DNA from: Rhizobium chutanense
GTDB taxonomy: Bacteria; Pseudomonadota; Alphaproteobacteria; Rhizobiales; Rhizobiaceae
Length of the DNA stretch: 64,000 bases
Assembly (NCBI RefSeq): GCF_002531935.1
Contig: NZ_NWSV01000030.1
Span: 1 to 64,000 of the forward strand
Direction of reading: 5' to 3'
Below the pieces are notes generated by a model, which was not told the origin of the DNA, searched no databases, and saw only the letters and a list, made by a program, of their open reading frames with translations. The position numbers and the translations under genes were made by a program. Positions 51,920 through 64,000 of the stretch are shown in pieces (the stretch's first letter is position 1; every line of letters starts with the position of its first letter).

Positions 51920-53131
51920 ATGACTGAGAAAACAGATCGGACCCCAATCCGTTGGCTTGTGCTCGCCCTGGCGGCGGCTTCGCTATGCCTTGGCGCTGTC
52001 GCACCGGTGCATGTCGCAGAAGCCCAGGAACAGCGCTATCAGCGCCGTTCGATCCTCGATTTCTTCCTTGGCCGGCGCTATCTCGACGACGGGCCTCAGG
52101 CTCCCGACGCACCGCAGCCGAAGCGCCAGCAGCATAAAAAACCGCCGGCGCCGAAGGCCGTGGTCAATACCCGCACCGCGCCGCCGGTCCGCGCTCCCGT
52201 ACAGGAAGAGCCGACCGTGCAGAAGCTCGGCGACGCCCGCAAAATCCTGATCGTCGGCGATTTCCTGGCCAGCGGCCTCGGCGACGGCCTCACCGCCGCC
52301 TTCGAGACCTCGCCGGGTGTCGTCGTCGAAGCCCGCGGCAATGTCTCATCGGGTCTCGTCCGCGACGATTATTACGACTGGCCGGAACAGCTGCCGAAGA
52401 TGATCGACGAGCTGAAGCCGGCAATGGTCGTCGTCATGATCGGCGCCAACGACCGCCAGCAGATGGTGACCGATATCGCCAAGGAGAAATTCCGCACCGA
52501 CGGCTGGTTTAGCGAATACCGCCGCCGTGTCCTCTCCTTCGGCAAGGAGGTCACCGACCGCAAGATCCCGCTGCTCTGGGTCGGCCTTCCCGCCTTCGAA
52601 TCCGATCAGATGACGGCCGATGCCGTCCAGCTGAACCAGCTCTACCGCAACCAGGTCGAAAGCATCGGCGGCGAATTCGTCGACATCTGGGATGGCTTCG
52701 TCGATGAAAACAGCAATTTCATCGTCACCGGTTCGGATGTGAACGGCCAGCAGGTGCGCCTGCGCACCTCCGACGGCATCAACCTGACCCAGGCCGGCCG
52801 GCGCAAGCTCGCCTTTTACGTGGAAAAACCGGCCCGCCGTCTTCTCGGCACCCAGGCAAGCCCCGATCTGGTCCGCCTCGACTCCAGCAATCTGCCCGGG
52901 CTCGGCCTTCCCGCCAATCCGGTCGAACATACCGTGCCGATCAGCCTCTCCGATCCCAATCTCGACGGCGGCGCCGAGCTTCTCGGCGCGAGACCCCCGC
53001 CGATGGTTTTGACGCGGTCGCCGCGCGATCTGCTGGTCGAGCAGGGCGAAATGACGCCGCCCCCTCCCGGCCGCGTCGACGATTACCGCCTGCCTGCGGC
53101 AAAGACGCCGGCCGAAGTCTCGGTCAAATGA
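51920..53131 (+). CDS. DUF459 SGNH-like protein with altered catalytic residues
   Basis: A 403-residue exported protein; Met-51920 begins the signal peptide (IRWLVLALAAASLCLGAVAP), while Met-51896 is upstream. It has the SGNH/DUF459 blocks: block I ILIVGDFLASGLGDGL, block III VVVMIGANDRQQM, block V RTSDGINLTQAGRRKLAFYV. In active SGNH hydrolases block I is GDS and block V is DxxH. Here position 115 is Phe (codon TTC) and position 288 is Asn (codon AAC), so the serine nucleophile and the histidine base are both missing. The protein is therefore likely non-catalytic or uses other residues. The C-terminus is Pro-rich. Confidence 0.85.
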   Translation: MTEKTDRTPIRWLVLALAAASLCLGAVAPVHVAEAQEQRYQRRSILDFFLGRRYLDDGPQAPDAPQPKRQQHKKPPAPKAVVNTRTAPPVRAPVQEEPTVQKLGDARKILIVGDFLASGLGDGLTAAFETSPGVVVEARGNVSSGLVRDDYYDWPEQLPKMIDELKPAMVVVMIGANDRQQMVTDIAKEKFRTDGWFSEYRRRVLSFGKEVTDRKIPLLWVGLPAFESDQMTADAVQLNQLYRNQVESIGGEFVDIWDGFVDENSNFIVTGSDVNGQQVRLRTSDGINLTQAGRRKLAFYVEKPARRLLGTQASPDLVRLDSSNLPGLGLPANPVEHTVPISLSDPNLDGGAELLGARPPPMVLTRSPRDLLVEQGEMTPPPPGRVDDYRLPAAKTPAEVSVK

Positions 53132-53150
53132 AGGGACCGCTTCGTTCCGT

Positions 53151-53777
53151 TTACTTCGCCGCCGCCTGCGGCCAGCTGAGATAATAATAGTTCTGGCCGA
53201 TCAGACCGAAGTAGGCATTGCTGTCGTTCGTCTGGTCGACATAGCTGCCGTTTTCCTTGACGAAAGCAGCGTCGGCGCCGCGCTCGAGATGCGCATCGAG
53301 GAAGTCGCTCCAGCCGCTGACGTCGATCGCCTTGCCGGTCTTGCTGTCCGTATCGACCTCATCGGGATCGTCGACGTCCCAGGCGGCGATCGATACGCCC
53401 TGCGTCGGATCGGAGATGGTGAGCGTGCCGGCTTCCAACGCGGCCAGCATATCGTGAGCCTTGCCGCTTTCGCCTTCGGCCGCAGCCGCATCCTGCAGCT
53501 GCTTCTTCAGCATCGACATGAACGAGGCGCTGGTGACATCGGCGCCGGTCGCTTCGGTCTCGTCAGACGTATCGCTCTGGGATGAGAGCGTGTCGAGCAG
53601 CCCTGACAGGGCGTTGTTGGAAAGCAGCGAGGCCGAGCTCGAATCGAGTCCGTAGCTGCTGAGAATACTGGCGGCCGACGAACTCTGCGTATCCTGCGAA
53701 CTGTCGTCGGAGGTGCGAAGGTTTTTCAGGGCATACTGGGCCGAAACCAGCCGGGTGCTGTCAAGTGCGGAAACCAT
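53151..53777 (-). CDS. Ser/Asp-rich protein of unknown function
   Basis: A 208-residue acidic protein without signal peptide, membrane helix or cysteine. The N-terminal 80 residues are very rich in Ser, Leu and Thr (SSSAASILSSYGLDSSSASL); the C-terminal half is more ordered (DVSGWSDFLDAHLERGADAA, SNAYFGLIGQNYYYLSWPQA). The start MVSALDSTRLVSAQYALKNL resembles the flexible N-termini of flagellar or type I-secreted proteins, but no RTX repeats are present. I recognise no family. It is convergent with the DUF459 gene. Confidence 0.75.
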   Translation of the reverse strand: MVSALDSTRLVSAQYALKNLRTSDDSSQDTQSSSAASILSSYGLDSSSASLLSNNALSGLLDTLSSQSDTSDETEATGADVTSASFMSMLKKQLQDAAAAEGESGKAHDMLAALEAGTLTISDPTQGVSIAAWDVDDPDEVDTDSKTGKAIDVSGWSDFLDAHLERGADAAFVKENGSYVDQTNDSNAYFGLIGQNYYYLSWPQAAAK

Positions 53778-53990
53778 TTGAAAAATCCTTGTCGATCATT
53801 CGCAGCGGTCAATATTCCGACGCCGCGGCCGATGGTGAAATGCCTGTACGGCCGAAACGGCGGGGCGCCTCCGCTCCGGTCGCCGCCGGCTCCTCTTGAG
53901 CCCGGCGTCCGGTCGAAAATCTCGCTTCCCGGGATTGCTTGAGGCTTGCGGCGCATGCCGGCGCGGCAAGCGGTCGCACCTAACCCAAAC

Positions 53991-54018
53991 AAAAACTCCG
54001 CCGGGAAGGCGGAGTTTT
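53991..54018 (-). terminator. Terminator of gltD
   Basis: AAAACTCCGCC and GGCGGAGTTTT form a perfect 11-bp stem around GGGAA at 53992-54018, with T's on both strands, so it can work in both directions. It starts 26 bp after the gltD stop. Confidence 0.9.
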
Positions 54019-54044
54019 GTCTCGGGACTTTATGCAGTCTGCAA

Positions 54045-55499
54045 TCAATTCGGCAGAACGGTCGAGCCCATCAACGCCTCGTCGATGGCGCGCGCCGCCT
54101 GGCGGCCTTCGCGGATCGCCCAGACCACCAGCGACTGGCCGCGGCGCACGTCGCCCGCCGTCCAGAACTTGTCGACCGAGGTCTTGTAGTCGCGGTCGTT
54201 GGCGACGACATTGGTCGAGCCGCGCTTGTCGGTGTTGAGCGTCAGCTTGCCCTCGAGCTCCTTCAGCACGCTTGTTGTGAAGGGCCCGCGGAAACCGATG
54301 GCGATGAAGGCGAGATCGGCGCGGATGACAAATTCCGTGCCCGCAACCGGCCGCCGGCGCTCGTCGACCTCGCAGCACTTGACGCCGGTCAGCACGCCGT
54401 CTTCGCCGACGAATTCAAGCGTCGCCACCTGGAATTCGCGCACGGCGCCCTCGGCCTGCGAGGAGGAGGTGCGCATCTTCGTCGCCCAGAAGGGCCAGAC
54501 GGCAAGCTTGTCTTCCTTCTCCGGCGGCTGCGGCCGGATGTCGAGCTGGGTGACCTTGACGGCGCCCTGCCGGAACGCCGTGCCGACACAGTCCGAAGCC
54601 GTGTCGCCGCCGCCGACGACGACGATATGTTTGGCGCCCGCCAGGATCGGGTCCGACGGCCAGCCGACGCTGTCGATGTTCTCGCGCCCGACGCGGCGGT
54701 TCTGCTGCACGAGATAGGGCATCGCATCATGCACGCCGGCAAGCTCCGTGCCCGGAATGCCCGCCTCACGCGGCGTCTCGGAGCCGCCGCAATAGAGAAC
54801 GGCATCGTGATCGGCAAGCAACTGCTCGACCTTGACGTCGACGCCGACATTGACGCCGCAATGGAAGGTGACGCCCTCGCCCTTCATCTGCTCGACACGG
54901 CGATCGATGAAGTTCTTCTCCATCTTGAAATCGGGAATGCCGTAGCGCAGCAGGCCGCCGGGCTTGGTCTCGCGCTCGTAGACATGCACATCGTGGCCGG
55001 CGCGGCCGAGCTGCTGGGCGGCCGCCATACCGGCGGGACCGGAGCCGATGACGGCGACCTTTTTACCCGTATGGACGGTCGCCGGCTGCGGCCTGATAAA
55101 ACCGAGTTCATAGGCCTTGTCGGCAATTGCCTGTTCGACCGTCTTGATGGCGACGGGCGCATCCTCGAGATTCAGCGTGCAGGCTTCCTCGCAGGGTGCG
55201 GGGCAGACACGGCCGGTGAACTCCGGGAAATTGTTGGTCGAATGCAGGTTCTGGATCGCCGCTTCCCAGTTGTTGTTGTAGACGAGGTCGTTCCAGTCCG
55301 GAATCTGGTTATGAACCGGGCAGCCGGTCGGACCGTGGCAGTAGGGGATGCCACAGTCCATGCAGCGCGCGGCCTGTTTCTGCACTTCCGGGTCCGACAT
55401 CGGGATCGTGAACTCGCGGAAATGACGGATGCGATCCGACGCCGGCTGGTACTTCGCCACCTGCCGGTCGATTTCCAGAAACCCTGTTACCTTGCCCAT
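54045..55499 (-). CDS. gltD: Glutamate synthase (NADPH) small subunit
   Basis: A 484-residue subunit that takes electrons from NADPH through FAD and iron-sulfur clusters to GltB. The start at 55499 (MGKVTGFLEI) gives the standard length; the ORF opens at 55520. N-terminal cluster ligands are in ARCMDCGIPYCHGPTGCP and CPAPCEEACTLN; the FAD motif is AVIGSGPAGMAAAQQLGRAG and the NADPH motif VVVGGGDTASDCVGTAFRQG. It lies 224 bp after gltB in the same direction. Confidence 0.96.
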   Translation of the reverse strand: MGKVTGFLEIDRQVAKYQPASDRIRHFREFTIPMSDPEVQKQAARCMDCGIPYCHGPTGCPVHNQIPDWNDLVYNNNWEAAIQNLHSTNNFPEFTGRVCPAPCEEACTLNLEDAPVAIKTVEQAIADKAYELGFIRPQPATVHTGKKVAVIGSGPAGMAAAQQLGRAGHDVHVYERETKPGGLLRYGIPDFKMEKNFIDRRVEQMKGEGVTFHCGVNVGVDVKVEQLLADHDAVLYCGGSETPREAGIPGTELAGVHDAMPYLVQQNRRVGRENIDSVGWPSDPILAGAKHIVVVGGGDTASDCVGTAFRQGAVKVTQLDIRPQPPEKEDKLAVWPFWATKMRTSSSQAEGAVREFQVATLEFVGEDGVLTGVKCCEVDERRRPVAGTEFVIRADLAFIAIGFRGPFTTSVLKELEGKLTLNTDKRGSTNVVANDRDYKTSVDKFWTAGDVRRGQSLVVWAIREGRQAARAIDEALMGSTVLPN

Positions 55500-55678
55500 G
55501 TCTTCGTCCCTTACCCTCATGACCGCCTCACCGCGGCCAGTTGTCTGTCGTCAGTCCCCGGTGTTCCGGGAGGGTTGCTTGTCTTGACCGTCATGGAACA
55601 CGCTCCTGAAACACCCGCGCGATCTGGATGGCTTTCCGCCATCGGCATGATCGGCACGGACCATCGAGATGTTTCCGT

Positions 55679-55711
55679 CATCCGCCATCTGCGATCGGCA
55701 GGTGGCGGATG
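55679..55711 (-). repeat. Hairpin in the gltB-gltD spacer
   Basis: CATCCGCCA and TGGCGGATG with an inner CTG/CAG pair form a 13-bp stem with one mismatch on the minus strand, starting 13 bp after the gltB stop. No T tract follows, so it is more likely an mRNA-stabilising or processing element than a terminator. The rest of the 224-bp spacer shows no ORF or clear promoter. Confidence 0.55.
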
Positions 55712-55723
55712 CCCCGGTTCAAA

Positions 55724-60445
<4,722 letters not shown>

Positions 60446-60984
60446 CATCTTTCCTCCTGTCGAAACCCGCGGGGCCGCGGGCGGCTTTTCGTCCCGCGCC
60501 GCAACCAGAATAGGTTCGGCGCATGACAGCGCTGTTGCATTGTGAAGATCGGCCGCAGACATCTGCTTTGGGAAAGCAAACCGTCGCGTTCCGCGCCTGC
60601 CATCTGCCCCCGCGCGTCGCCCGTCCACGGGGCTTGACGCTCGGAAGAACTATAGCGTGAAAGCCCGTCTGTTCCAGGGTTTTCGGCGCCTCTTCGGCCG
60701 CAAGGCCAAGATAGGACAGCAACACTGTCCTAATTCATCTGTTCTATGCCAGAAAGCATTCGGCTCCGCAAGAGCGCGCCGTTAAAAAACGTCAATTTGC
60801 GACGGAAGATTACCAAATCAGTCGCCGCGGAGAAATAAAATTACGCCGTAAGCCATCATTTTGTTTGTTGATTGCGCAGTTCAATTTTTGTGATGTGTCG
60901 GAGGCAACCGCCTTGATCCGGTGAAGCTTTGGCGTAATCTCCGCTTCGGCCCCGTCAAATCCTTCCTTTATTATGGTCCCCCTC
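60446..60984. promoter_or_regulatory. Divergent intergenic region of gltB and the threonine aldolase gene
   Basis: A 539-bp stretch without a convincing gene. The left half (60446-60700) is GC-rich and read through by the extended gltB frame, but has no conserved protein. The right half (60780-60910) is AT-rich (TTAAAAAACGTCAATTTGCG, GAAATAAAATTACGCC) and is the likely site of the divergent promoters. A 72-residue minus-strand frame at 60810-61028 overlaps the aldolase start and is not supported. No sigma-54 or other consensus could be placed securely. Confidence 0.5.
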
Positions 60985-62037
60985 ATGTTCTTTGCTTCCG
61001 ATAACTGGGCCGGCGCCCACAGATCCATTGCCGAACGTCTGCTGGCGGAATCGGCCGGCTTTGCTCCAGCCTATGGCGCCGGCGATCTCGACAAGAAGGT
61101 CGAGGCCCGCTTCTGCGAGATCTTCGAGCGTGAGGTTTCGGTTTTCTTCGTCGCCACCGGCACCGCCGCCAACTCCTTGGCGCTGGCAAGCGTCCAGCGC
61201 CCCGGCGGCATCACCTTCTGCCATTCGGAAGCCCATGTGATTGAAGACGAGTGCGGCGCGCCGGAATTCTTCTCCGGCTCCGCCCGCCTCATGGCCGTCG
61301 ACGGCGAAGCCGGCAAGATCGATCCGGCCAGGCTTTCGGCAAAGATCGCGAACTTCCCCGAGGACGCGCTGCGTCATGGCCGCGCCAGCGCGGTGACCAT
61401 CACCCAGACGACGGAGATCGGCACGGTCTATTCCCTGCCGGAGATCGGCGAGATTGCCGCCATATCCAAAAGGCGCAACCTGCCGCTCCACATGGATGGC
61501 GCTCGCTTCGTCAACGCGCTGGTCGCGCTCGGTGTCACCCCGGCCGAGATGACCTGGAAGCGTGGCGTCGACATGCTGTCCTTCGGCGGCACCAAGAACG
61601 GCTGCTGGTGTGCGGAGGCGATCGTCTTCTTCAACCCGGATCAGGCAAGCGAAATGCCCTTCATCCGCAAGCGAGCCGCCCAGCTCTTCTCCAAGTCGCG
61701 TTTCATCGCCGCCCAGTTCGATGCCTATTTCGAAAACAATCTCTGGCTCGATCTCGCCCGCCATTCGAACGGTATGGCCGACCGGCTGCGCGCCGGCATC
61801 GGCGCCAGCAACGCCGCCCGTCTCGCCTGGCCGACCGCTTCCAACGAAGTCTTTGCTGTCGTCAGCAGGAGTGCTGCGAAAACCGCGGAAGAAAAGGGTG
61901 CGAAATTTTACGAATGGCCGGTACCGGCGGCAGCGCCCGAACTCGTCTCCAAAAACGAAATTCTGATCCGTCTGGTCACCAGCTTCGCCACGACGGAAGC
62001 GGACGTGGATGGCTTCCTCAGGTGCCTGGCGGCCTGA
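60985..62037 (+). CDS. ltaE: Low-specificity L-threonine aldolase
   Basis: A 350-residue fold-type I PLP enzyme that splits threonine to glycine and acetaldehyde. It starts MFFASDNWAGAHRSIAERLL; a Met four residues earlier (60973) is possible. The conserved parts are VFFVATGTAANSLALASVQR, SEAHVIEDECGAPEF, LPLHMDGARFVNALVAL and the PLP lysine in SFGGTKNGCWCAEAIVFF. Full length for the family. It produces glycine, but no link to the glutamate synthase genes is evident. Confidence 0.93.
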   Translation: MFFASDNWAGAHRSIAERLLAESAGFAPAYGAGDLDKKVEARFCEIFEREVSVFFVATGTAANSLALASVQRPGGITFCHSEAHVIEDECGAPEFFSGSARLMAVDGEAGKIDPARLSAKIANFPEDALRHGRASAVTITQTTEIGTVYSLPEIGEIAAISKRRNLPLHMDGARFVNALVALGVTPAEMTWKRGVDMLSFGGTKNGCWCAEAIVFFNPDQASEMPFIRKRAAQLFSKSRFIAAQFDAYFENNLWLDLARHSNGMADRLRAGIGASNAARLAWPTASNEVFAVVSRSAAKTAEEKGAKFYEWPVPAAAPELVSKNEILIRLVTSFATTEADVDGFLRCLAA

Positions 62038-62051
62038 TCGCCCACCGGAAC

Positions 62052-62072
62052 GGCCTGTCTGTCCGACAGGCC
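62052..62072. terminator. Hairpin between convergent ltaE and LysR genes
   Basis: GGCCTGTC and GACAGGCC form a perfect 8-bp stem around TGTCC, 14 bp after the ltaE stop and 19 bp before the LysR stop. No T tract on either side, so its strength as a terminator is uncertain. Confidence 0.6.
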
Positions 62073-62091
62073 CTCGGTGCCGGCAACGGCT

Positions 62092-62946
62092 TTACGCCGA
62101 CTTCAGCCCCCTCACCTTTTGCAAAATATCGTCCGACAGTGCGGCGACCAGCGCCTGATCCGCGCCTTTGCGCGGCACGAGTACGAATTCCACATCTTCC
62201 AGCACTGGAAGTTTTCCCGCAGCGATCTCTTTCAGCCCTGATGGCGCCATGCTGCGCGGCTGCACCAAAACACCCATCCCGGCCCGTGCTGCCGCCGTCA
62301 ATCCGCTGAGGCTCCCGCAGGTGCAGACGATGCGCCACGCCACGCCGTTTCGTGCGAGCGCTTCCAGCGCGATCACCCGCGTCACGCTCGGCGGCGGAAA
62401 GGCAATCAGCGGCAAAGGGCCGGAGGTAAGAACACGCTCGGGATCGCGTGCCAGCCAGACGAGCGGCTCGCGATAGACCAATTTTCCCCGGGCATCGCCG
62501 AGCCGGCGCTTGGCGAGCACCAGATCGATTTCGCCATTATCCTGCATCTCGTAGAGGACGCCGGACAGCGCCACCGTCAGTTCCAGGTCGACGGAAGGAT
62601 GCGACCGCACGAAATCCTCCAGCACCGCCGGCAACTGGCTGGTGACGAAATCCTCCGACACCCCAAGCCGCAGGCTGCCGCGCAGGCTGTGGCTCTTAAA
62701 CAGCGACTGCACCTGCCCCTCGATCGAAAGCATGGCGCGCGCATGCGAGAGCAACGCCTCGCCATCGCCGGTCAATACGACCTTATGTGTATCGCGGGCC
62801 AGAAGCTTGCGCCCGAGTGTGGCCTCCAGCCGCTGAATGTGCTGGCTCACCGTCGACTGGCCGAGGCCGAGCCGTTCTGCGGCCAGCGTAAAACTGCCCA
62901 TCTGCTCGACGGCGACAAAACTGCGCAATTGCGAAAGATCCAGCAT
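62092..62946 (-). CDS. LysR-family regulator divergent from a symporter
   Basis: A 284-residue LysR protein: HTH at residues 3-62 (LSQLRSFVAVEQMGSFTLAA, LGLGQSTVSQHIQRLEATLG) and an effector domain with LRLGVSEDFVTSQLPAVLED. It is divergent from the bile-acid:sodium-symporter-family gene with 92 bp between starts and probably regulates it. An ATAAC-T-GTTAT palindrome at 62964-62974 with T-N11-A spacing lies between them. Confidence 0.93.
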   Translation of the reverse strand: MLDLSQLRSFVAVEQMGSFTLAAERLGLGQSTVSQHIQRLEATLGRKLLARDTHKVVLTGDGEALLSHARAMLSIEGQVQSLFKSHSLRGSLRLGVSEDFVTSQLPAVLEDFVRSHPSVDLELTVALSGVLYEMQDNGEIDLVLAKRRLGDARGKLVYREPLVWLARDPERVLTSGPLPLIAFPPPSVTRVIALEALARNGVAWRIVCTCGSLSGLTAAARAGMGVLVQPRSMAPSGLKEIAAGKLPVLEDVEFVLVPRKGADQALVAALSDDILQKVRGLKSA

Positions 62947-62960
62947 AGAAATCCAGTTTC

Positions 62961-62974
62961 TCGATAACTGTTAT
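62961..62974. promoter_or_regulatory. Candidate LysR operator before the symporter gene
   Basis: The sequence TCGATAACTGTTAT holds the palindrome ATAAC-T-GTTAT and the LysR signature T-N11-A (T62961 to A62973). It lies 15 bp before the LysR start in the divergent gap. Predicted from symmetry only. Confidence 0.5.
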
Positions 62975-63038
62975 TCCTTGCATCCTGGATCGCAATGGGC
63001 GACAAAACAAGGACTATTTACCACGCCGCGAGACCGCC

Positions 63039-64000
63039 ATGCGCCGCTTTTTGCCCGATACCTTCACCATCCTGCTCGTCTGCACGGTCATCCTCGCCTC
63101 GCTGCTGCCGGCAAGCGGCGCCTTCGCGGCTTATTTCGGCATCGCCACCGATCTTGCCATCGCGCTGTTGTTCTTCCTGCATGGCGCCCGCCTCTCGCGC
63201 GACGTCGTCATTGCGGGCCTGCTGCACTGGCGCCTGCATCTCGTCATCCTGTTGACCACCTTCGGCATCTTTCCGCTGCTCGGCCTCGGGCTCGGCTTCA
63301 TTCCCGACACCATCCTGCCGCAGCCGCTTTATCTCGGCATCCTCTTCCTCTGCGTGCTGCCCTCGACAGTGCAGTCGTCGATCGCCTTCACCTCGATGGC
63401 GGGCGGCAACGTGCCCGCCGCCATCTGCTCGGCCTCGGCATCCAACATTTTCGGCATGTTCCTGACGCCGCTGCTCGTCGGCCTGCTGTTTTCCGTCGGT
63501 GGCCATGGCGGCTTCTCCTTCGACGCGCTGGAGCAGATCCTGCTGCAGCTCCTCGCCCCCTTCATCATCGGCCAGATCCTGCAGCCCTGGATCGGCGACT
63601 GGATCCGCGCCAAGAAGAAGATCCTGATGCCCGTCGACCGCGGCTCGATCCTGATGGTCGTCTATCTCGCCTTCTCGACCGCTGTGGTCGAGGGCCTGTG
63701 GCATACCTTCTCGATCGCCGATATCGCCGTCGTCATCGTCGCCGATATGCTCCTTCTGGGCATCGTGCTTGTCTTGACGATGGTCGGCAGCCGCTGGCTG
63801 GGCTTCGACAAGGCCGACGAAATCACCATCACCTTCTGCGGCTCGAAGAAGAGCCTGGCAAGCGGCGTGCCGATGGCCAACGTCATCTTCGCCGGCCAGT
63901 CGATCGGTGCGATCGTTTTGCCGCTAATGCTCTTCCACCAGATCCAGCTGATGGTCTGCGCCGTCATCGCCCAGAAATACGCCGCCGCCGCGGCCCGCCG
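63039..64000 (+). CDS. Bile-acid:sodium-symporter-family protein, 3' end outside the window
   Basis: The first 320 residues of a polytopic membrane protein of the YfeH/SBF-like group. It starts MRRFLPDTFTILLVCTVILA; nine or ten hydrophobic helices alternate with short loops. Conserved elements include ALLFFLHGARLSRDVVIAGL, LCVLPSTVQSSIAFTSMAGG and FCGSKKSLASGVPMANVIFA, the last being a hallmark of this subfamily. Substrates of this branch are mostly unknown. It is divergent from a LysR gene. Only the C-terminus is cut by the window edge. Confidence 0.92.
   Translation, partial: MRRFLPDTFTILLVCTVILASLLPASGAFAAYFGIATDLAIALLFFLHGARLSRDVVIAGLLHWRLHLVILLTTFGIFPLLGLGLGFIPDTILPQPLYLGILFLCVLPSTVQSSIAFTSMAGGNVPAAICSASASNIFGMFLTPLLVGLLFSVGGHGGFSFDALEQILLQLLAPFIIGQILQPWIGDWIRAKKKILMPVDRGSILMVVYLAFSTAVVEGLWHTFSIADIAVVIVADMLLLGIVLVLTMVGSRWLGFDKADEITITFCGSKKSLASGVPMANVIFAGQSIGAIVLPLMLFHQIQLMVCAVIAQKYAAAAAR

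Noticed and set aside
60810..61028. 72-codon minus-strand frame upstream of gltB
   Set aside because: It overlaps the aldolase start, has no domain, and lies in a region behaving as a promoter.

Overview
The window is a gene-dense, GC-rich chromosomal segment that reads as Rhizobium (order Hyphomicrobiales), most like the R. etli / R. leguminosarum group. The signs are a homospermidine synthase, a small lipoprotein resembling Brucella/Rhizobium Omp10, a zinc-ribbon-less L36, two YdcH/DUF465 proteins, a GapR-type DUF2312 protein and a RIME-like palindromic repeat. No rRNA, tRNA, CRISPR array, insertion sequence or phage gene was seen. The genus assignment rests on family recognition, not on a database search.

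Region by region. 1-6.5 kb: a chemotaxis operon on the minus strand (STAS - CheY - CheA - CheW - transmembrane MCP, running off the left edge). The four small genes overlap stop-to-start, and a soluble coiled-coil protein with a decayed MCP signalling tip is transcribed divergently. 6.5-14 kb: Sel1-repeat protein, ThiE-like protein, TSUP exporter, cysteine-free ArsR-type regulator, two divergent DUF465 genes, purE-purK, a structured intergenic region ending in a terminator, rpmJ, a TPR protein and an alpha/beta hydrolase. 14-20 kb: gamma-glutamyltransferase, a threonine/serine dehydratase-like PLP enzyme, a LysR gene divergent from a tightly coupled tautomerase - cupin - DUF4865 operon, and a LysE exporter. 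20-27.5 kb: pyruvate kinase translationally coupled to a DUF1036 protein, an N-formylglutamate amidohydrolase-like enzyme, DUF1244, GapR-like DUF2312, a DUF882 (M15-like) peptidase and an NtrC-type sigma-54 response regulator. 27.5-40.5 kb: oligoendopeptidase F, a RIME-like element, pabB-pabC-yciI, homospermidine synthase, Omp10-like lipoprotein, a small membrane protein, a 5'-nucleotidase with a C-terminal LysM, ferrochelatase, a QmcA/NfeD pair and arabinose-5-phosphate isomerase.

40.5-54 kb: a beta-barrel outer-membrane protein, then a catabolic cassette (LysR divergent from two tandem dimethylglycine/sarcosine dehydrogenase-like flavoproteins and a Rieske oxygenase), UTP-glucose-1-phosphate uridylyltransferase, a MltB-type lytic transglycosylase, an SGNH-like DUF459 protein lacking two of its catalytic residues, and a serine-rich orphan. 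54-64 kb: glutamate synthase small and large subunits, L-threonine aldolase, and a LysR gene divergent from a bile-acid:sodium-symporter-family protein cut by the right edge.

Most of the window is core metabolism (purine, folate/PABA, haem, polyamine, glycolysis, nitrogen assimilation) and envelope maintenance. The least explained parts are: the betaine-type demethylation cassette with a perfect LysR-type palindrome but no reductase gene; the LysR/tautomerase/cupin/DUF4865 module; the possible RNA switch upstream of rpmJ; the decayed MCP-like protein beside the che operon; and the apparent SGNH pseudoenzyme. Start codons were moved from the longest ORF wherever a ribosome binding site, a signal peptide, an ATGA overlap or a catalytic N-terminus argued for it; each case is stated in its entry.
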